From NCBI GenBank assembly GCA_938009235.1, contig CALLIK010000014.1, positions 1-55,743 of the forward strand: a stretch of 55,743 bases of DNA, written 5' to 3'. A program made the translations under genes and the position numbers. Source of the stretch: an uncultured Caulobacterales bacterium. Its GTDB lineage: Bacteria; Pseudomonadota; Alphaproteobacteria; Caulobacterales; Maricaulaceae. This document shows positions 33,038 through 41,248 of this stretch, one piece after another. Numbering within the stretch: the stretch's first letter is position 1; every line of letters begins with the position of its first letter. The notes below the pieces were generated by a model. It saw only the letters and a program-made list of their open reading frames with translations, had not been told where the DNA came from and did not search any database.

Positions 33038-34452
33038 GCTAGCAGCTCCCGCGCAACGTCGACGTCAGAAAATGGAATGATTTTGCCGCCAACAATCTGG
33101 CCTTGCTCATGCCCCTTGCCCGCGATGACAAGGCAGTCTTGCGGACCAAGACGTGCAATGCCCGCCGAGATTGCAGCGGCGCGATCACCAACTTCCGTTG
33201 CATCAGGACACCCGACAAGGACAGCCTTGCGAATATCTGCTGCATTTTCGCCGCGTGGATTATCATCCGTCACGATAACCTGATCCGCAAGCTTCGCCGC
33301 TACTGCGCCCATTTTAGCGCGCTTGTTTGGATCGCGGTCTCCGCCGCACCCAAATACAATCACAATCTTTCCTGCAGTATGCGGACGAACAGATCGTAAT
33401 AATTTTTCAAGACCGTCTTCGGTATGCGCGAAATCAACATAGACAGGCGCACCATCTTTGACGCCTGCAAGCTCCAAGCGTCCTGCAACACCCGTTAAAT
33501 GCGCGAGGGCCTCTAAAGCGGCATCCAAATCAACGCCCGTTTTCAGAGCTAAACCCAAGGCCGCTACAGCGTTCAACGCCTGAAACTCTCCTGCCAACGG
33601 GAGATCAACAACATAACGCTTACCATGAACAACCAACGTCAACTTCTGACCTGCCGCATGAGGCATAACTTCGTCGATGCGAATATCCTCGCCAGTCCAG
33701 CCGACGCGAGACACCTCAAGGCCAAGGCCTTCGCAAACTTCGGTCAAATGCTGACCATATTTATCATTTGTGTTGATCACGACAGGCGCGCCGCGCGGCG
33801 TCAGCTCGATAAACAAACGCGCCTTGGCGGTAAAATAATCTCGAACCGTTGGATGATAATCAAAATGATCTTGCGTGAGATTGGAAAACCCGGACGCTGA
33901 CACTTTCACAGCATCCATACGAAACTGCTTTAAACCATGAGAGCTGGCTTCCATTGCAACATGGGTCACGCCCTCACTCGCAAGTTCAGACAAAGTTTGA
34001 TGTAGAGCAATTGCATCAGGCGTCGTATGCGTCATCGGCTTATAGCCCGCAGAAGATGTCACGCCGAGCGTCCCAAAACACGCGGCATTCAGCCCCGCAT
34101 ACGCCCAAATCTGGCGTAAAAATTCAACGGTCGAAGATTTACCATTCGTCCCCGTCATTGCCACGACTGTCTTTGGCTGCCCCGGATAAAGTTTTGCCGC
34201 CGTCTGCGCATAAATAAGGCGTGGATTGCGGTTTGTAATAACTGGGATATCAGCCGCCGTGCCCTCAACAGACAAAATCGCAACAGCTCCATTTTTGACA
34301 GCTTGCGGAATATAATCGCGGCCATCCATATTCGTGCCAGGTAAAGCCGCGAACACCATACCAGGTTTGATCGCGCGGCTGTCCGCACTTAACCCTGTTA
34401 CAGCCGTGTCTGCATCAAAACCGAACAGGCTTCGTAAGCTATGCTGAATCAT
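33034..34452 (-). CDS. murE: UDP-MurNAc-L-Ala-D-Glu:meso-diaminopimelate ligase
   Basis: 472 residues. P-loop AMTGTNGKSSTVEFLRQIW, MEASSHGL, and the substrate motif DDNPRGEN. The DNPR sequence marks meso-diaminopimelate specificity rather than lysine, so the peptidoglycan is of the usual Gram-negative DAP type. Overlaps ftsI and murF by 4 bases each. Confidence 0.97.
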   Translation of the reverse strand: MIQHSLRSLFGFDADTAVTGLSADSRAIKPGMVFAALPGTNMDGRDYIPQAVKNGAVAILSVEGTAADIPVITNRNPRLIYAQTAAKLYPGQPKTVVAMTGTNGKSSTVEFLRQIWAYAGLNAACFGTLGVTSSAGYKPMTHTTPDAIALHQTLSELASEGVTHVAMEASSHGLKQFRMDAVKVSASGFSNLTQDHFDYHPTVRDYFTAKARLFIELTPRGAPVVINTNDKYGQHLTEVCEGLGLEVSRVGWTGEDIRIDEVMPHAAGQKLTLVVHGKRYVVDLPLAGEFQALNAVAALGLALKTGVDLDAALEALAHLTGVAGRLELAGVKDGAPVYVDFAHTEDGLEKLLRSVRPHTAGKIVIVFGCGGDRDPNKRAKMGAVAAKLADQVIVTDDNPRGENAADIRKAVLVGCPDATEVGDRAAAISAGIARLGPQDCLVIAGKGHEQGQIVGGKIIPFSDVDVARELLA

Positions 34453-36107
34453 GGTTGCACTTTCGCAAATTGGCGAGTGTCACGCGCGCCCGGTAAAATA
34501 GGACCGATACGGCGAATAACATTCCCCGCTGTTGGTGTCGCATTCCAACCCGCAGTCGCATAGCCATAAGTTCCCTCGATGGCCTTGGGCTCATCTAAGG
34601 TGACAATCATTGCATATCGAGGATTAGAATGAGGGAAAGCCGCGACAAAACTAGTCACCAAACGTTTTTGATCATACCCACCTTCTGCAGATGGCTTCTC
34701 CGCCGTCCCTGTCTTCCCCATCACACCATAACCTGGAACATTAGCTTTACGCCCCGTACCATTAGTTACGACATTACGCATCATATCCACCATATCTTGA
34801 GACACTTCTGATCTAAAAACACGACGTCCCTCAACGGGTGACGCCATCGAATACTTTTGAACCGTCGGCGTAACGTAAACGCCATCATTTAGCATAGCGC
34901 CAATTGCAGCCGTGAGCGCCAATGGCGTCACTGACAACCCATGACCATAGGAGACGGTGACAGTTGCCATTTCACCCCAATTTTTCTGCACTTGCGGCTT
35001 CGCACTTTCTGCTAATTCATACCCAACACGGTCAAGCAGGCCTAAGTTTCTAAGATGATGCTGCTGGCGTTCCGCACCAATACGCTGCGCAATCATCGCT
35101 GTACCGCGGTTTGAACTCTCGCCGAGCACATCAATCATATTCAACGGTACGTCAGAAGGGTGATCATCCCGAATATATTTACTCAACACCTTATACGGCT
35201 TCTGCACTGGAAACATCTCCACTTTATCCGCAACGCTGTCCTCCAAAGCCATAGCCATGGTCAGCGGCTTAAACACACTACCGAGGTCATAGGTCGACAT
35301 TGCGGCATGATTGAAGCGAGTTTCAGGCAATGTCGCGCCTGGCGCATTCGGATTAAAGTTTGGCACTGAGGCCATCGCAATAATTTCACCCGTTCGAATA
35401 TCCATAACAACGCCATTTGCATCCAAAGCATCGAATTTTTCACGCGCCTTAGCTAGCTCATCTGTCAACGCGAATTGCACGCGCAAATCCAAAGACAACG
35501 CCACGGACGGCGCATTTTCAGATTTCAACACATCGTCAAATGCACGCTCGGCACCCGCCACGCCTGTCATATCTACATCCGTGAAACCGACCATATGTGA
35601 CGCAAGAAACTGACGCGGATAAACTCGCTTTGGCTCCTTACGAAAACTCAACCCAGGTAGACCCAAAGCAAAGACAGCCTGCCTTTCTTTCGGCGTCAAG
35701 CCACGCTCTAACCAAACAAAACTGCGATCCAAATCAAGCTTACCCTGAATTTTTAAGCGATCTAAATGTGGCCGCAAGCGAGACAAAATTTCAGCTGTTT
35801 CGGCAGAATTCCAAACACGTCGCGGCTCCGCATAAAGGGAGTAAGTTTCCAGAGTTGTCGCCAACAGCTCGCCATTGCGATCCGTCAAATCTGCGCGTTT
35901 AATTTTTATAGCTTGAGGTAGATCACCTTGATGTGCGCCGCCTGAAAACAAGGAAATTTCGGCCAGACGCACCACGGCAATTAAAACCATAAATACAAAA
36001 GCAAAAACACCAATGCGGATACGGATACGCCCCTCAGTAACCGTACGGTATTCCTCATCCGCCAAAGTCAGTGTCTGCTGACCTTGAAATGTGTGAGACT
36101 CTGTCAC
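34449..36107 (-). CDS. ftsI: Septal transpeptidase FtsI (PBP3)
   Basis: 552 residues, class B penicillin-binding protein that crosslinks septal peptidoglycan. One N-terminal transmembrane helix (IGVFAFVFMVLIAVVRLAE), the pedestal motif RADLTDRNGELLATTL, catalytic Ser in GSVFK near residue 276, second motif SSN (ESSNRGT) and third motif KTG (MGKTGTAEKP). Overlaps ftsL and murE by 4 bases each. Confidence 0.97.
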   Translation of the reverse strand: MTESHTFQGQQTLTLADEEYRTVTEGRIRIRIGVFAFVFMVLIAVVRLAEISLFSGGAHQGDLPQAIKIKRADLTDRNGELLATTLETYSLYAEPRRVWNSAETAEILSRLRPHLDRLKIQGKLDLDRSFVWLERGLTPKERQAVFALGLPGLSFRKEPKRVYPRQFLASHMVGFTDVDMTGVAGAERAFDDVLKSENAPSVALSLDLRVQFALTDELAKAREKFDALDANGVVMDIRTGEIIAMASVPNFNPNAPGATLPETRFNHAAMSTYDLGSVFKPLTMAMALEDSVADKVEMFPVQKPYKVLSKYIRDDHPSDVPLNMIDVLGESSNRGTAMIAQRIGAERQQHHLRNLGLLDRVGYELAESAKPQVQKNWGEMATVTVSYGHGLSVTPLALTAAIGAMLNDGVYVTPTVQKYSMASPVEGRRVFRSEVSQDMVDMMRNVVTNGTGRKANVPGYGVMGKTGTAEKPSAEGGYDQKRLVTSFVAAFPHSNPRYAMIVTLDEPKAIEGTYGYATAGWNATPTAGNVIRRIGPILPGARDTRQFAKVQP

Positions 36108-36463
36108 TGACCCACCCCATCAGACTTCACTTCACTCATCGCTTCATTCAAAGGAAACAACAGCTCAATCTCATTTGCATTACGCTCTTGGGACGGATCG
36201 ACAGGCGTCAAATTTAGATGCACGTCGTTCAATTCAGACAAACGCGCAGGACTTTCCAAATAAGCCAATTCAGCGCGCAAAACACGAATAGCCGCTGCCT
36301 CGGTTGCAATTGATTTCGTCAACACACGAACATCACGCCTTGCGGATTGCGCATGGGTCTTCACAAAATAAAGCGTCACCGTCAGCCCCACCCCGACAAG
36401 GAACAGTATAAACCATGACATCCGCCGCGCCGCACGCGCAGGACCTAGATAACGAGCACTCAT
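36104..36463 (-). CDS. ftsL: Cell division protein FtsL
   Basis: 119 residues. A short basic cytoplasmic tail, one transmembrane helix (WFILFLVGVGLTVTLYFV), then a coiled coil (about 45-75) and the segment LAYLESPARLSELND, which is characteristic of FtsL. Sequence conservation in this family is low, so position between rsmH and ftsI is the strongest evidence. ATGA overlaps on both sides. Confidence 0.9.
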   Translation of the reverse strand: MSARYLGPARAARRMSWFILFLVGVGLTVTLYFVKTHAQSARRDVRVLTKSIATEAAAIRVLRAELAYLESPARLSELNDVHLNLTPVDPSQERNANEIELLFPLNEAMSEVKSDGVGQ

Positions 36464-37443
36464 AGCCGAGATTCCAATTCAGACAGAGACATCACATCAG
36501 GCAACAGACGGTCATCCGCCTCAAAAACTTCAGCCTGCGTTCGCACAGCCACGCGTAATTTTGCAGATCGAGAGCGTGCATTTTCTTCGATTTCCGTTTT
36601 AGACGACTTCGTCACGCTTCGTCGCGGCAAGCTAAAACTCGCGGCAGGCCCATCATTTACGACCTCAGGCGCATAACGAGACCCACCAATCACCTCGCCT
36701 GCGCGGCGACGGAAGAACGACTTCACGATACGGTCTTCTAGAGAATGAAAGGTCACCACAACCAAACGCCCACCTGGGGTCAAAATGCGCTCCGCAGCAC
36801 AGAGACCACGATAGAGCTCTCCCAATTCGTCATTCACAAAAATGCGTAACGCTTGAAATATACGGGTCGCAGGATGCGTCTTGCCACGACGTCCCAACGC
36901 CTGCTCAACAACACTCGCAAGATCAGCCGTTGTCACAATCTCAGCCTCATCACGAGCAGACACAATGCAATTCGCAGCATGTCGCGCTCGTTTTTCCTCG
37001 CCGTAAACTTGAAAAATTCGAGTCAACTCAGACACAGACAAAGTCATAACAGCGTCTCGCGCCGTCGGGCCACCGCCCTGCTCCATTCGCATATCCAGTG
37101 GACCTTCGCGCATGAATGAAAACCCACGTTCAGCCTGATCCAGCTGCATGGATGACACACCAATATCGAGAACAACACCATCGACACCCTCAAGACCCAA
37201 CTCATCCATTTTTGAAAATGGCGTTTGGATGAGACGAAACTTATCTCCCCACTCAGCAGACAAATCCTTTGCGCGCGGCGCAACATTAGGATCACGATCC
37301 AATCCGATTACGGAACACGCCGCAGAGCCTAAGACTGCAACGCTATAGCCACCGTTACCAAAAGTGCCGTCAACGCAAGTTTCGCCATCAGCCATAGACA
37401 ACGAACTCAACACCTCAGGCAGCATGACAGGGTAGTGCTTCAT
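36460..37443 (-). CDS. rsmH: 16S rRNA (cytosine(1402)-N4)-methyltransferase
   Basis: 327 residues. Methylates N4 of C1402 in the ribosomal P site. HYPVMLPEVL at the N-terminus, SAM motif CVDGTFGNGGYSVAVL, DIGVSSMQLDQAERGFSF, LDMRMEQ, and VTFHSLEDRIVKSFF are all diagnostic of MraW/RsmH. Start overlaps the mraZ stop and the stop overlaps ftsL (ATGA both times). Confidence 0.97.
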   Translation of the reverse strand: MKHYPVMLPEVLSSLSMADGETCVDGTFGNGGYSVAVLGSAACSVIGLDRDPNVAPRAKDLSAEWGDKFRLIQTPFSKMDELGLEGVDGVVLDIGVSSMQLDQAERGFSFMREGPLDMRMEQGGGPTARDAVMTLSVSELTRIFQVYGEEKRARHAANCIVSARDEAEIVTTADLASVVEQALGRRGKTHPATRIFQALRIFVNDELGELYRGLCAAERILTPGGRLVVVTFHSLEDRIVKSFFRRRAGEVIGGSRYAPEVVNDGPAASFSLPRRSVTKSSKTEIEENARSRSAKLRVAVRTQAEVFEADDRLLPDVMSLSELESRL

Positions 37444-37880
37444 ACAGGCTTCATCCGATGACGATTAGCCAACGCCGTTGCCTTTAGGTCCGCGCGGCGC
37501 GTTTCATGGGCCCTAGCATCCCAAACCTCGAATTTTCGACCACGACCTACAAATGTGACTTTGCCGTCAAAGCCTGCATAGTCTCTGAACTTAGCAGGCA
37601 GACTTACGCGGCCCGTCGAGTCGAACGATAAAAACTCGCTCTCGCCAAAAATAACAAGCTCCAACGCCTCACGGCCAGGATCATACATATCCATCTGATC
37701 CAGCATCTCCTGATAGTGAACCAAGATCGACTGATCTCCGCCTTCCAAATAGGCACCATCAAGGCTCGGCCAAAGCACGACGCCCTCAAATCCAGACACG
37801 GCACATTGCGTACGAAAACTAGCAGGCACGGAAATCCGTCCCTTCGCATCCAAATTGTTCGTTGTTGTTGAAACAAACAC
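37440..37880 (-). CDS. mraZ: Transcriptional regulator MraZ
   Basis: 146 residues. AbrB-like DNA-binding protein that controls the dcw operon. Two SpoVT-AbrB repeats are seen, each with a DxKGRxSxPxxFR-type motif: NLDAKGRISVPASFR and STGRVSLPAKFRDYAG. The start chosen is the GTG at 37880 (MFVSTTTNNLDAKGR) because it matches the family N-terminus and GGTGG lies 8 bases upstream; another GTG at 37892 is in frame. It is the first gene of the dcw cluster and is preceded by a three-repeat MraZ box. Confidence 0.95.
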   Translation of the reverse strand: MFVSTTTNNLDAKGRISVPASFRTQCAVSGFEGVVLWPSLDGAYLEGGDQSILVHYQEMLDQMDMYDPGREALELVIFGESEFLSFDSTGRVSLPAKFRDYAGFDGKVTFVGRGRKFEVWDARAHETRRADLKATALANRHRMKPV

Positions 37881-37929
37881 GCAGCAACCCACCTACACAC
37901 GAAGTCAGACGAATTTCCGACCCCACATA

Positions 37930-37954
37930 TGGGATAGTATGGGATTTGATGGGA
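37930..37954 (+). promoter_or_regulatory. MraZ box: three TGGGA repeats, 10-bp period
   Basis: TGGGA occurs at 37930, 37940 and 37950 with exact 5-base spacers, the architecture reported for MraZ binding (TGGGN-N5 repeats). It is 50-74 bases upstream of the mraZ GTG, so it likely overlaps the promoter; a candidate -35 TTGTTT and -10 TATCCC with 17-bp spacing on the minus strand would be covered by it. The repeats read on the strand opposite to mraZ, and one TGGGG in the mraZ direction lies at 37921-37925. Confidence 0.8.
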
Positions 37955-38053
37955 AACAACGCCATTTTCAACGAACCGTTAACCTTACTTGCTCTTGCTC
38001 CACACCCTGTGAATCACGGGGAGAACTTCAGGTTTATCATAGGTTTCAGGCAG

Positions 38054-38069
38054 TTAAACTGTGGTTAAC
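38054..38069. promoter_or_regulatory. CtrA-type box between rnpB and mraZ
   Basis: TTAAACTGTGGTTAAC fits TTAA-N7-TTAAC, and its complement TTAACCACAGTTTAAC also fits, so the box is symmetrical. It is 174 bases upstream of the mraZ start. A GAATC (GANTC) sequence, the target of the CcrM methylase, lies nearby at 38011-38015. Confidence 0.65.
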
Positions 38070-38102
38070 CATACTGAATTTGATTTTACCAAAAATTTAA
38101 AA

Positions 38103-38489
38103 TGTCAGGGGGCCTATAAGCCGGGTTTTGTCCCTGTCCGAAAACAGGTGACGATCATTCATCTAGGACACGCCTTGCGACGTATCTCATGCAACCAACC
38201 CGGACGACGGTGACGCGACACACAATGCCGTCCCTATTTGGTCTTGCTCCGGATGGGGTTTACCTTGCGGCGACTGTTGCCAGACGCCCGGTGCGCTCTT
38301 ACCGCACCCTTTCAGCTTTTCCTTCGTGTTCGCCGAAGCAAATCACTTAGGTAGTTTCCTCTCTGTGGCACTGTCCCTCAGTCCAAACTTTACGTTTGAA
38401 CCGGCCGGGCGTTACCCGGCATCCTGTACGCGATGGAGCCCGGACTTTCCTCAGATGCAAGCACCCGCGATCGTCCAGCCCCCTGACAG
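38103..38489 (-). ncRNA. rnpB: RNase P RNA (bacterial type A)
   Basis: About 387 bases on the minus strand. The 5' part reads GGGGGCTGGACGATCGC and then TGAGGAAAGTCCGGGCTCC, the universally conserved P4-region element. The 3' part has CAGGGACAAAACCCGGCTTA and TATAGGCCCCCTGACA. The two ends (TGTCAGGGGGC and GCCCCCTGACA) pair as helix P1. Processes the 5' ends of tRNA precursors. It lies upstream of mraZ on the same strand. The P1 3' strand is followed by TTTTAAATTTTT, which may serve as terminator. Confidence 0.96.
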
Positions 38490-38494
38490 GCGGC

Positions 38495-38523
38495 TAAGTG
38501 TTTGCCCAACGCCCCAAAGTCAA
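38495..38523 (-). promoter_or_regulatory. Candidate promoter of rnpB
   Basis: On the minus strand TTGACT (38523-38518) and CACTTA (38500-38495) are separated by exactly 17 bases and lie 6 bases before the inferred RNA 5' end at about 38489. The -35 is close to the consensus and the -10 is weaker. Confidence 0.6.
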
Positions 38524-38537
38524 GCTAAGCTGTACAG

Positions 38538-40235
38538 ATGAAACACTTTAACTTCTTTCTCGCAGCCCTCACCCTCACCGCTTGCAGTGCGCCCGAACCA
38601 GACGGCACAATCATTTATCCCGCTCAAAGCGTGTTGACCGTCAATGCCGCGCAACCCACCGCATCAGCCATCGCGGTTCGAGATGGAGAGATTGTCGGCG
38701 TTGGCGCGATGGACGCGCTTCAAACTTTATTCAAAACGGCCGAGATTGACAGGCGCTATGGCGACAAGGTTCTGATCCCCGGACTGATAGACCCGCACGT
38801 TCACATGACTCTCGGTGCAATGATGTATGGCCTAGACTGGGTGCCACCTTGGGATATGCCTCACCCCGACGGATTAGTAGAGGGCATCGGAAGTAAAACT
38901 GAATTACTACAACGCATTACAGAACATAACGCACTAAAAACTGACGACACGCCCTTAATCCTCTACGGATATCACAACCTCGTCCAAGGCGACATTGACC
39001 GCCGAGACCTAGATCGCATTTCAGACACACGTCCGATCATCATATGGCATTACTCTGGGCATGATTTCTACATGAACACCCCTGCACTTGAGCTGTTTGA
39101 GATTACTGCTGAGTTGCATAAAACATATGAAGGCATTGCGCTCGACGCATCAGGCAAGCTCACGGGACGGATTTTTGAGGACGCGGTTGCCCCGCTCTTG
39201 CCTAAACTCGGGCCTTACCTTCTCAACCCAAATCATATCGAGAAAGGCTTCAACGGATTTGAAGCGCTTCTCGCGCAAGGCGGAGTTACGACAGTTGCAG
39301 AAATGGGATATGGAATTTTTGGACGTGGTTTGGAAGACGCCTACATAGGCAAACATTACACGGCAGAAGATCCGTACCGCCTCTATCTCGTCCCAGAGCA
39401 TAGAGCGTTTGCCAAAGAGTTCGGCGACAAGAGCGCGCAAACCATCGTTAATATGGCAGAAGCCAACCCTCGCATTCTCCCGCAAGTCAAACTCTTCACA
39501 GACGCAGCCTTCTATTCGCAAACGATGAAGCTCGCCGCGCCAGGGTATCTCTCTGGGCAGTCAGAAGGCACAGACGGACTTTGGGTCACCACGCCCGAAG
39601 ACCTCCCGTCGCTCATGTCTGAGTATTGGGACGCTGGACTGGACATTCACATTCATTCGAACGGTGACGCCGCCCAAGATTCGACATTGGCAGCCTTTTC
39701 AAAGCAGGCCGAAGGCGAAATAGGTCAGCGATTAATTATAGAACACGCAGGCCTAATCACGCCTACGCAGATGAAAAAAGCAGCGGACTTAGAAATCGGA
39801 ATTTCCGCCGCCTCCCATTATGTGAATTTCATGGGCGAAGATTACCGCCCCGTCATTGCGGAGAAAACCGACTATATCACCCCTCTCGCCTCTGCCTTCG
39901 CAGCAGGACTGCACGTCACGATCCATTCGGATGCACCGCTAGCGCCACCTATGCCGCTCGTCGCAGCAGGCCGTCATATGACCCGCGCCACGCGCGAAGG
40001 TAGCGTTAGCACACCGAGCGAACGACTAACGGCGGAACAAGCCTTGAGGGCCGTAACTATTGATGCCGCGTGGTCTCTTGGCCTCGAAGACGAAATTGGG
40101 TCCATAGAAGTTGGCAAACGCGCTGACTTCACGGTCCTATCAATCAACCCACTTGACCTACCTGGGGAGAGTTGGAGCGCGATACCAGTCACGGGCGTCA
40201 TGCTAGGCGGCGTACCGCACGATACTTCTGAATAA
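38538..40235 (+). CDS. Amidohydrolase-family lipoprotein (YtcJ-like)
   Basis: 565 residues. Lipoprotein signal with lipobox LTAC (Cys16), so it works outside the cytoplasm. The metal-dependent hydrolase fold has the HxH motif in PGLIDPHVHMTLG, a late His in DIHIHSNGDAA and a metal Asp in HSDAPLAP, the pattern of the amidohydrolase_3/YtcJ family. Substrates in the family are mostly unknown (N-substituted formamides and similar amides). It is upstream of a BASS transporter and a D-aminoacylase-like enzyme on the same strand, with a 104-base gap. Confidence 0.85.
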   Translation: MKHFNFFLAALTLTACSAPEPDGTIIYPAQSVLTVNAAQPTASAIAVRDGEIVGVGAMDALQTLFKTAEIDRRYGDKVLIPGLIDPHVHMTLGAMMYGLDWVPPWDMPHPDGLVEGIGSKTELLQRITEHNALKTDDTPLILYGYHNLVQGDIDRRDLDRISDTRPIIIWHYSGHDFYMNTPALELFEITAELHKTYEGIALDASGKLTGRIFEDAVAPLLPKLGPYLLNPNHIEKGFNGFEALLAQGGVTTVAEMGYGIFGRGLEDAYIGKHYTAEDPYRLYLVPEHRAFAKEFGDKSAQTIVNMAEANPRILPQVKLFTDAAFYSQTMKLAAPGYLSGQSEGTDGLWVTTPEDLPSLMSEYWDAGLDIHIHSNGDAAQDSTLAAFSKQAEGEIGQRLIIEHAGLITPTQMKKAADLEIGISAASHYVNFMGEDYRPVIAEKTDYITPLASAFAAGLHVTIHSDAPLAPPMPLVAAGRHMTRATREGSVSTPSERLTAEQALRAVTIDAAWSLGLEDEIGSIEVGKRADFTVLSINPLDLPGESWSAIPVTGVMLGGVPHDTSE

Positions 40236-40339
40236 GCGAAACACTGTCTTGCCTCTTGCATTGCATCCGCCCGTCCGACAGGTCGATGAGGTTGCCTATT
40301 TAGACATCTGCGGCTCCCATCAACTTATGTGTCCAAACC

Positions 40340-41248
40340 ATGAATAACATTGACGATTTCAGACTCGACCTCGGCTCCGCCTCCGAAGCAGGAATGGCGA
40401 TTGTCTTGGCCATTATGATGTTTGCTGTGGCGCTTGGGTTACGTCCGTCCAGTTTTTCATTTTTCAAAACAGAACCCCGCATATTCTTAACGGGCGTCTT
40501 GAGCCAAATCATCGGCTTACCGATCATCACCCTCGGCCTCTGTTTTCTATTAAACCCGCACCCTAGTGTCGCTTTAGGCATGATCTTGATCTCCTGTTGT
40601 CCCGGCGGAAATACATCTAATTTAATAGCATTGTTTGGGCGTGCGAACACAGCCTTGTCTGTCAGCTTAACGGCGACCTCCTCAGTCTTCGCCGCGTTCA
40701 TGACCCCGATCTCCATTTTGTTCTGGAGCGGACTGTACCCACCAACGCGGGAACTCCTTACGCAAATTGACATCGATGTTGTGAGCTTCTTGGTTCAAAC
40801 CCTTGTAATCCTTGCCTTACCTTTGCTGATCGGGATGTTAGTTCGACAATTTGCGCCTAAAATTGCCGAAGTCATTCAAACACCGCTAGCCGTTCTTTCA
40901 GGCCTCGCCCTTCTCGCGATTATCCTCATCGCAAGTGCTCGCCTCTTCCCCGTATTTATAACGCTGGGCGCGGGGCTCTTCGGACTTGTTTTCCTTCACA
41001 ACTTTTGCGCCTTTAGCCTTGGAAACTTGGCGGGACGTCTCATCAAAGCCGACATCCCCAGTCGCCGCGCCCTCACCCTTGAAGTTGGCATTCAAAACTC
41101 TGGGTTAGGTATCGTTATATTACTAACCCAACTGAACGGACTCGGCGGCGCAGCTGCGGTTGCAGGATTATGGGGCGTCTGGCATTTGATTAGCGGCGGC
41201 TTACTCGCGACCTTATGGAGATGGAAAGATGCACGACCTACTCATTAA
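40340..41248 (+). CDS. Bile acid:sodium symporter (BASS) family transporter
   Basis: 302 residues with nine to ten transmembrane helices. The family motif LISCCPGGNTSNLIALFGRA is at about 90-109 (helix-breaking sodium-site region), with AFMTPISILFW and a second half ending VGIQNSGLGIVILL, which is typical. Imports organic anions with sodium; bacterial substrates are diverse and this one is not known. Its end overlaps the next gene by 20 bases, implying a common transcript with the deacylase. Confidence 0.9.
   Translation: MNNIDDFRLDLGSASEAGMAIVLAIMMFAVALGLRPSSFSFFKTEPRIFLTGVLSQIIGLPIITLGLCFLLNPHPSVALGMILISCCPGGNTSNLIALFGRANTALSVSLTATSSVFAAFMTPISILFWSGLYPPTRELLTQIDIDVVSFLVQTLVILALPLLIGMLVRQFAPKIAEVIQTPLAVLSGLALLAIILIASARLFPVFITLGAGLFGLVFLHNFCAFSLGNLAGRLIKADIPSRRALTLEVGIQNSGLGIVILLTQLNGLGGAAAVAGLWGVWHLISGGLLATLWRWKDARPTH

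Noticed and set aside
37604..37900. 98-codon minus frame overlapping mraZ
   Set aside because: Out of frame with the clear AbrB repeats of mraZ.
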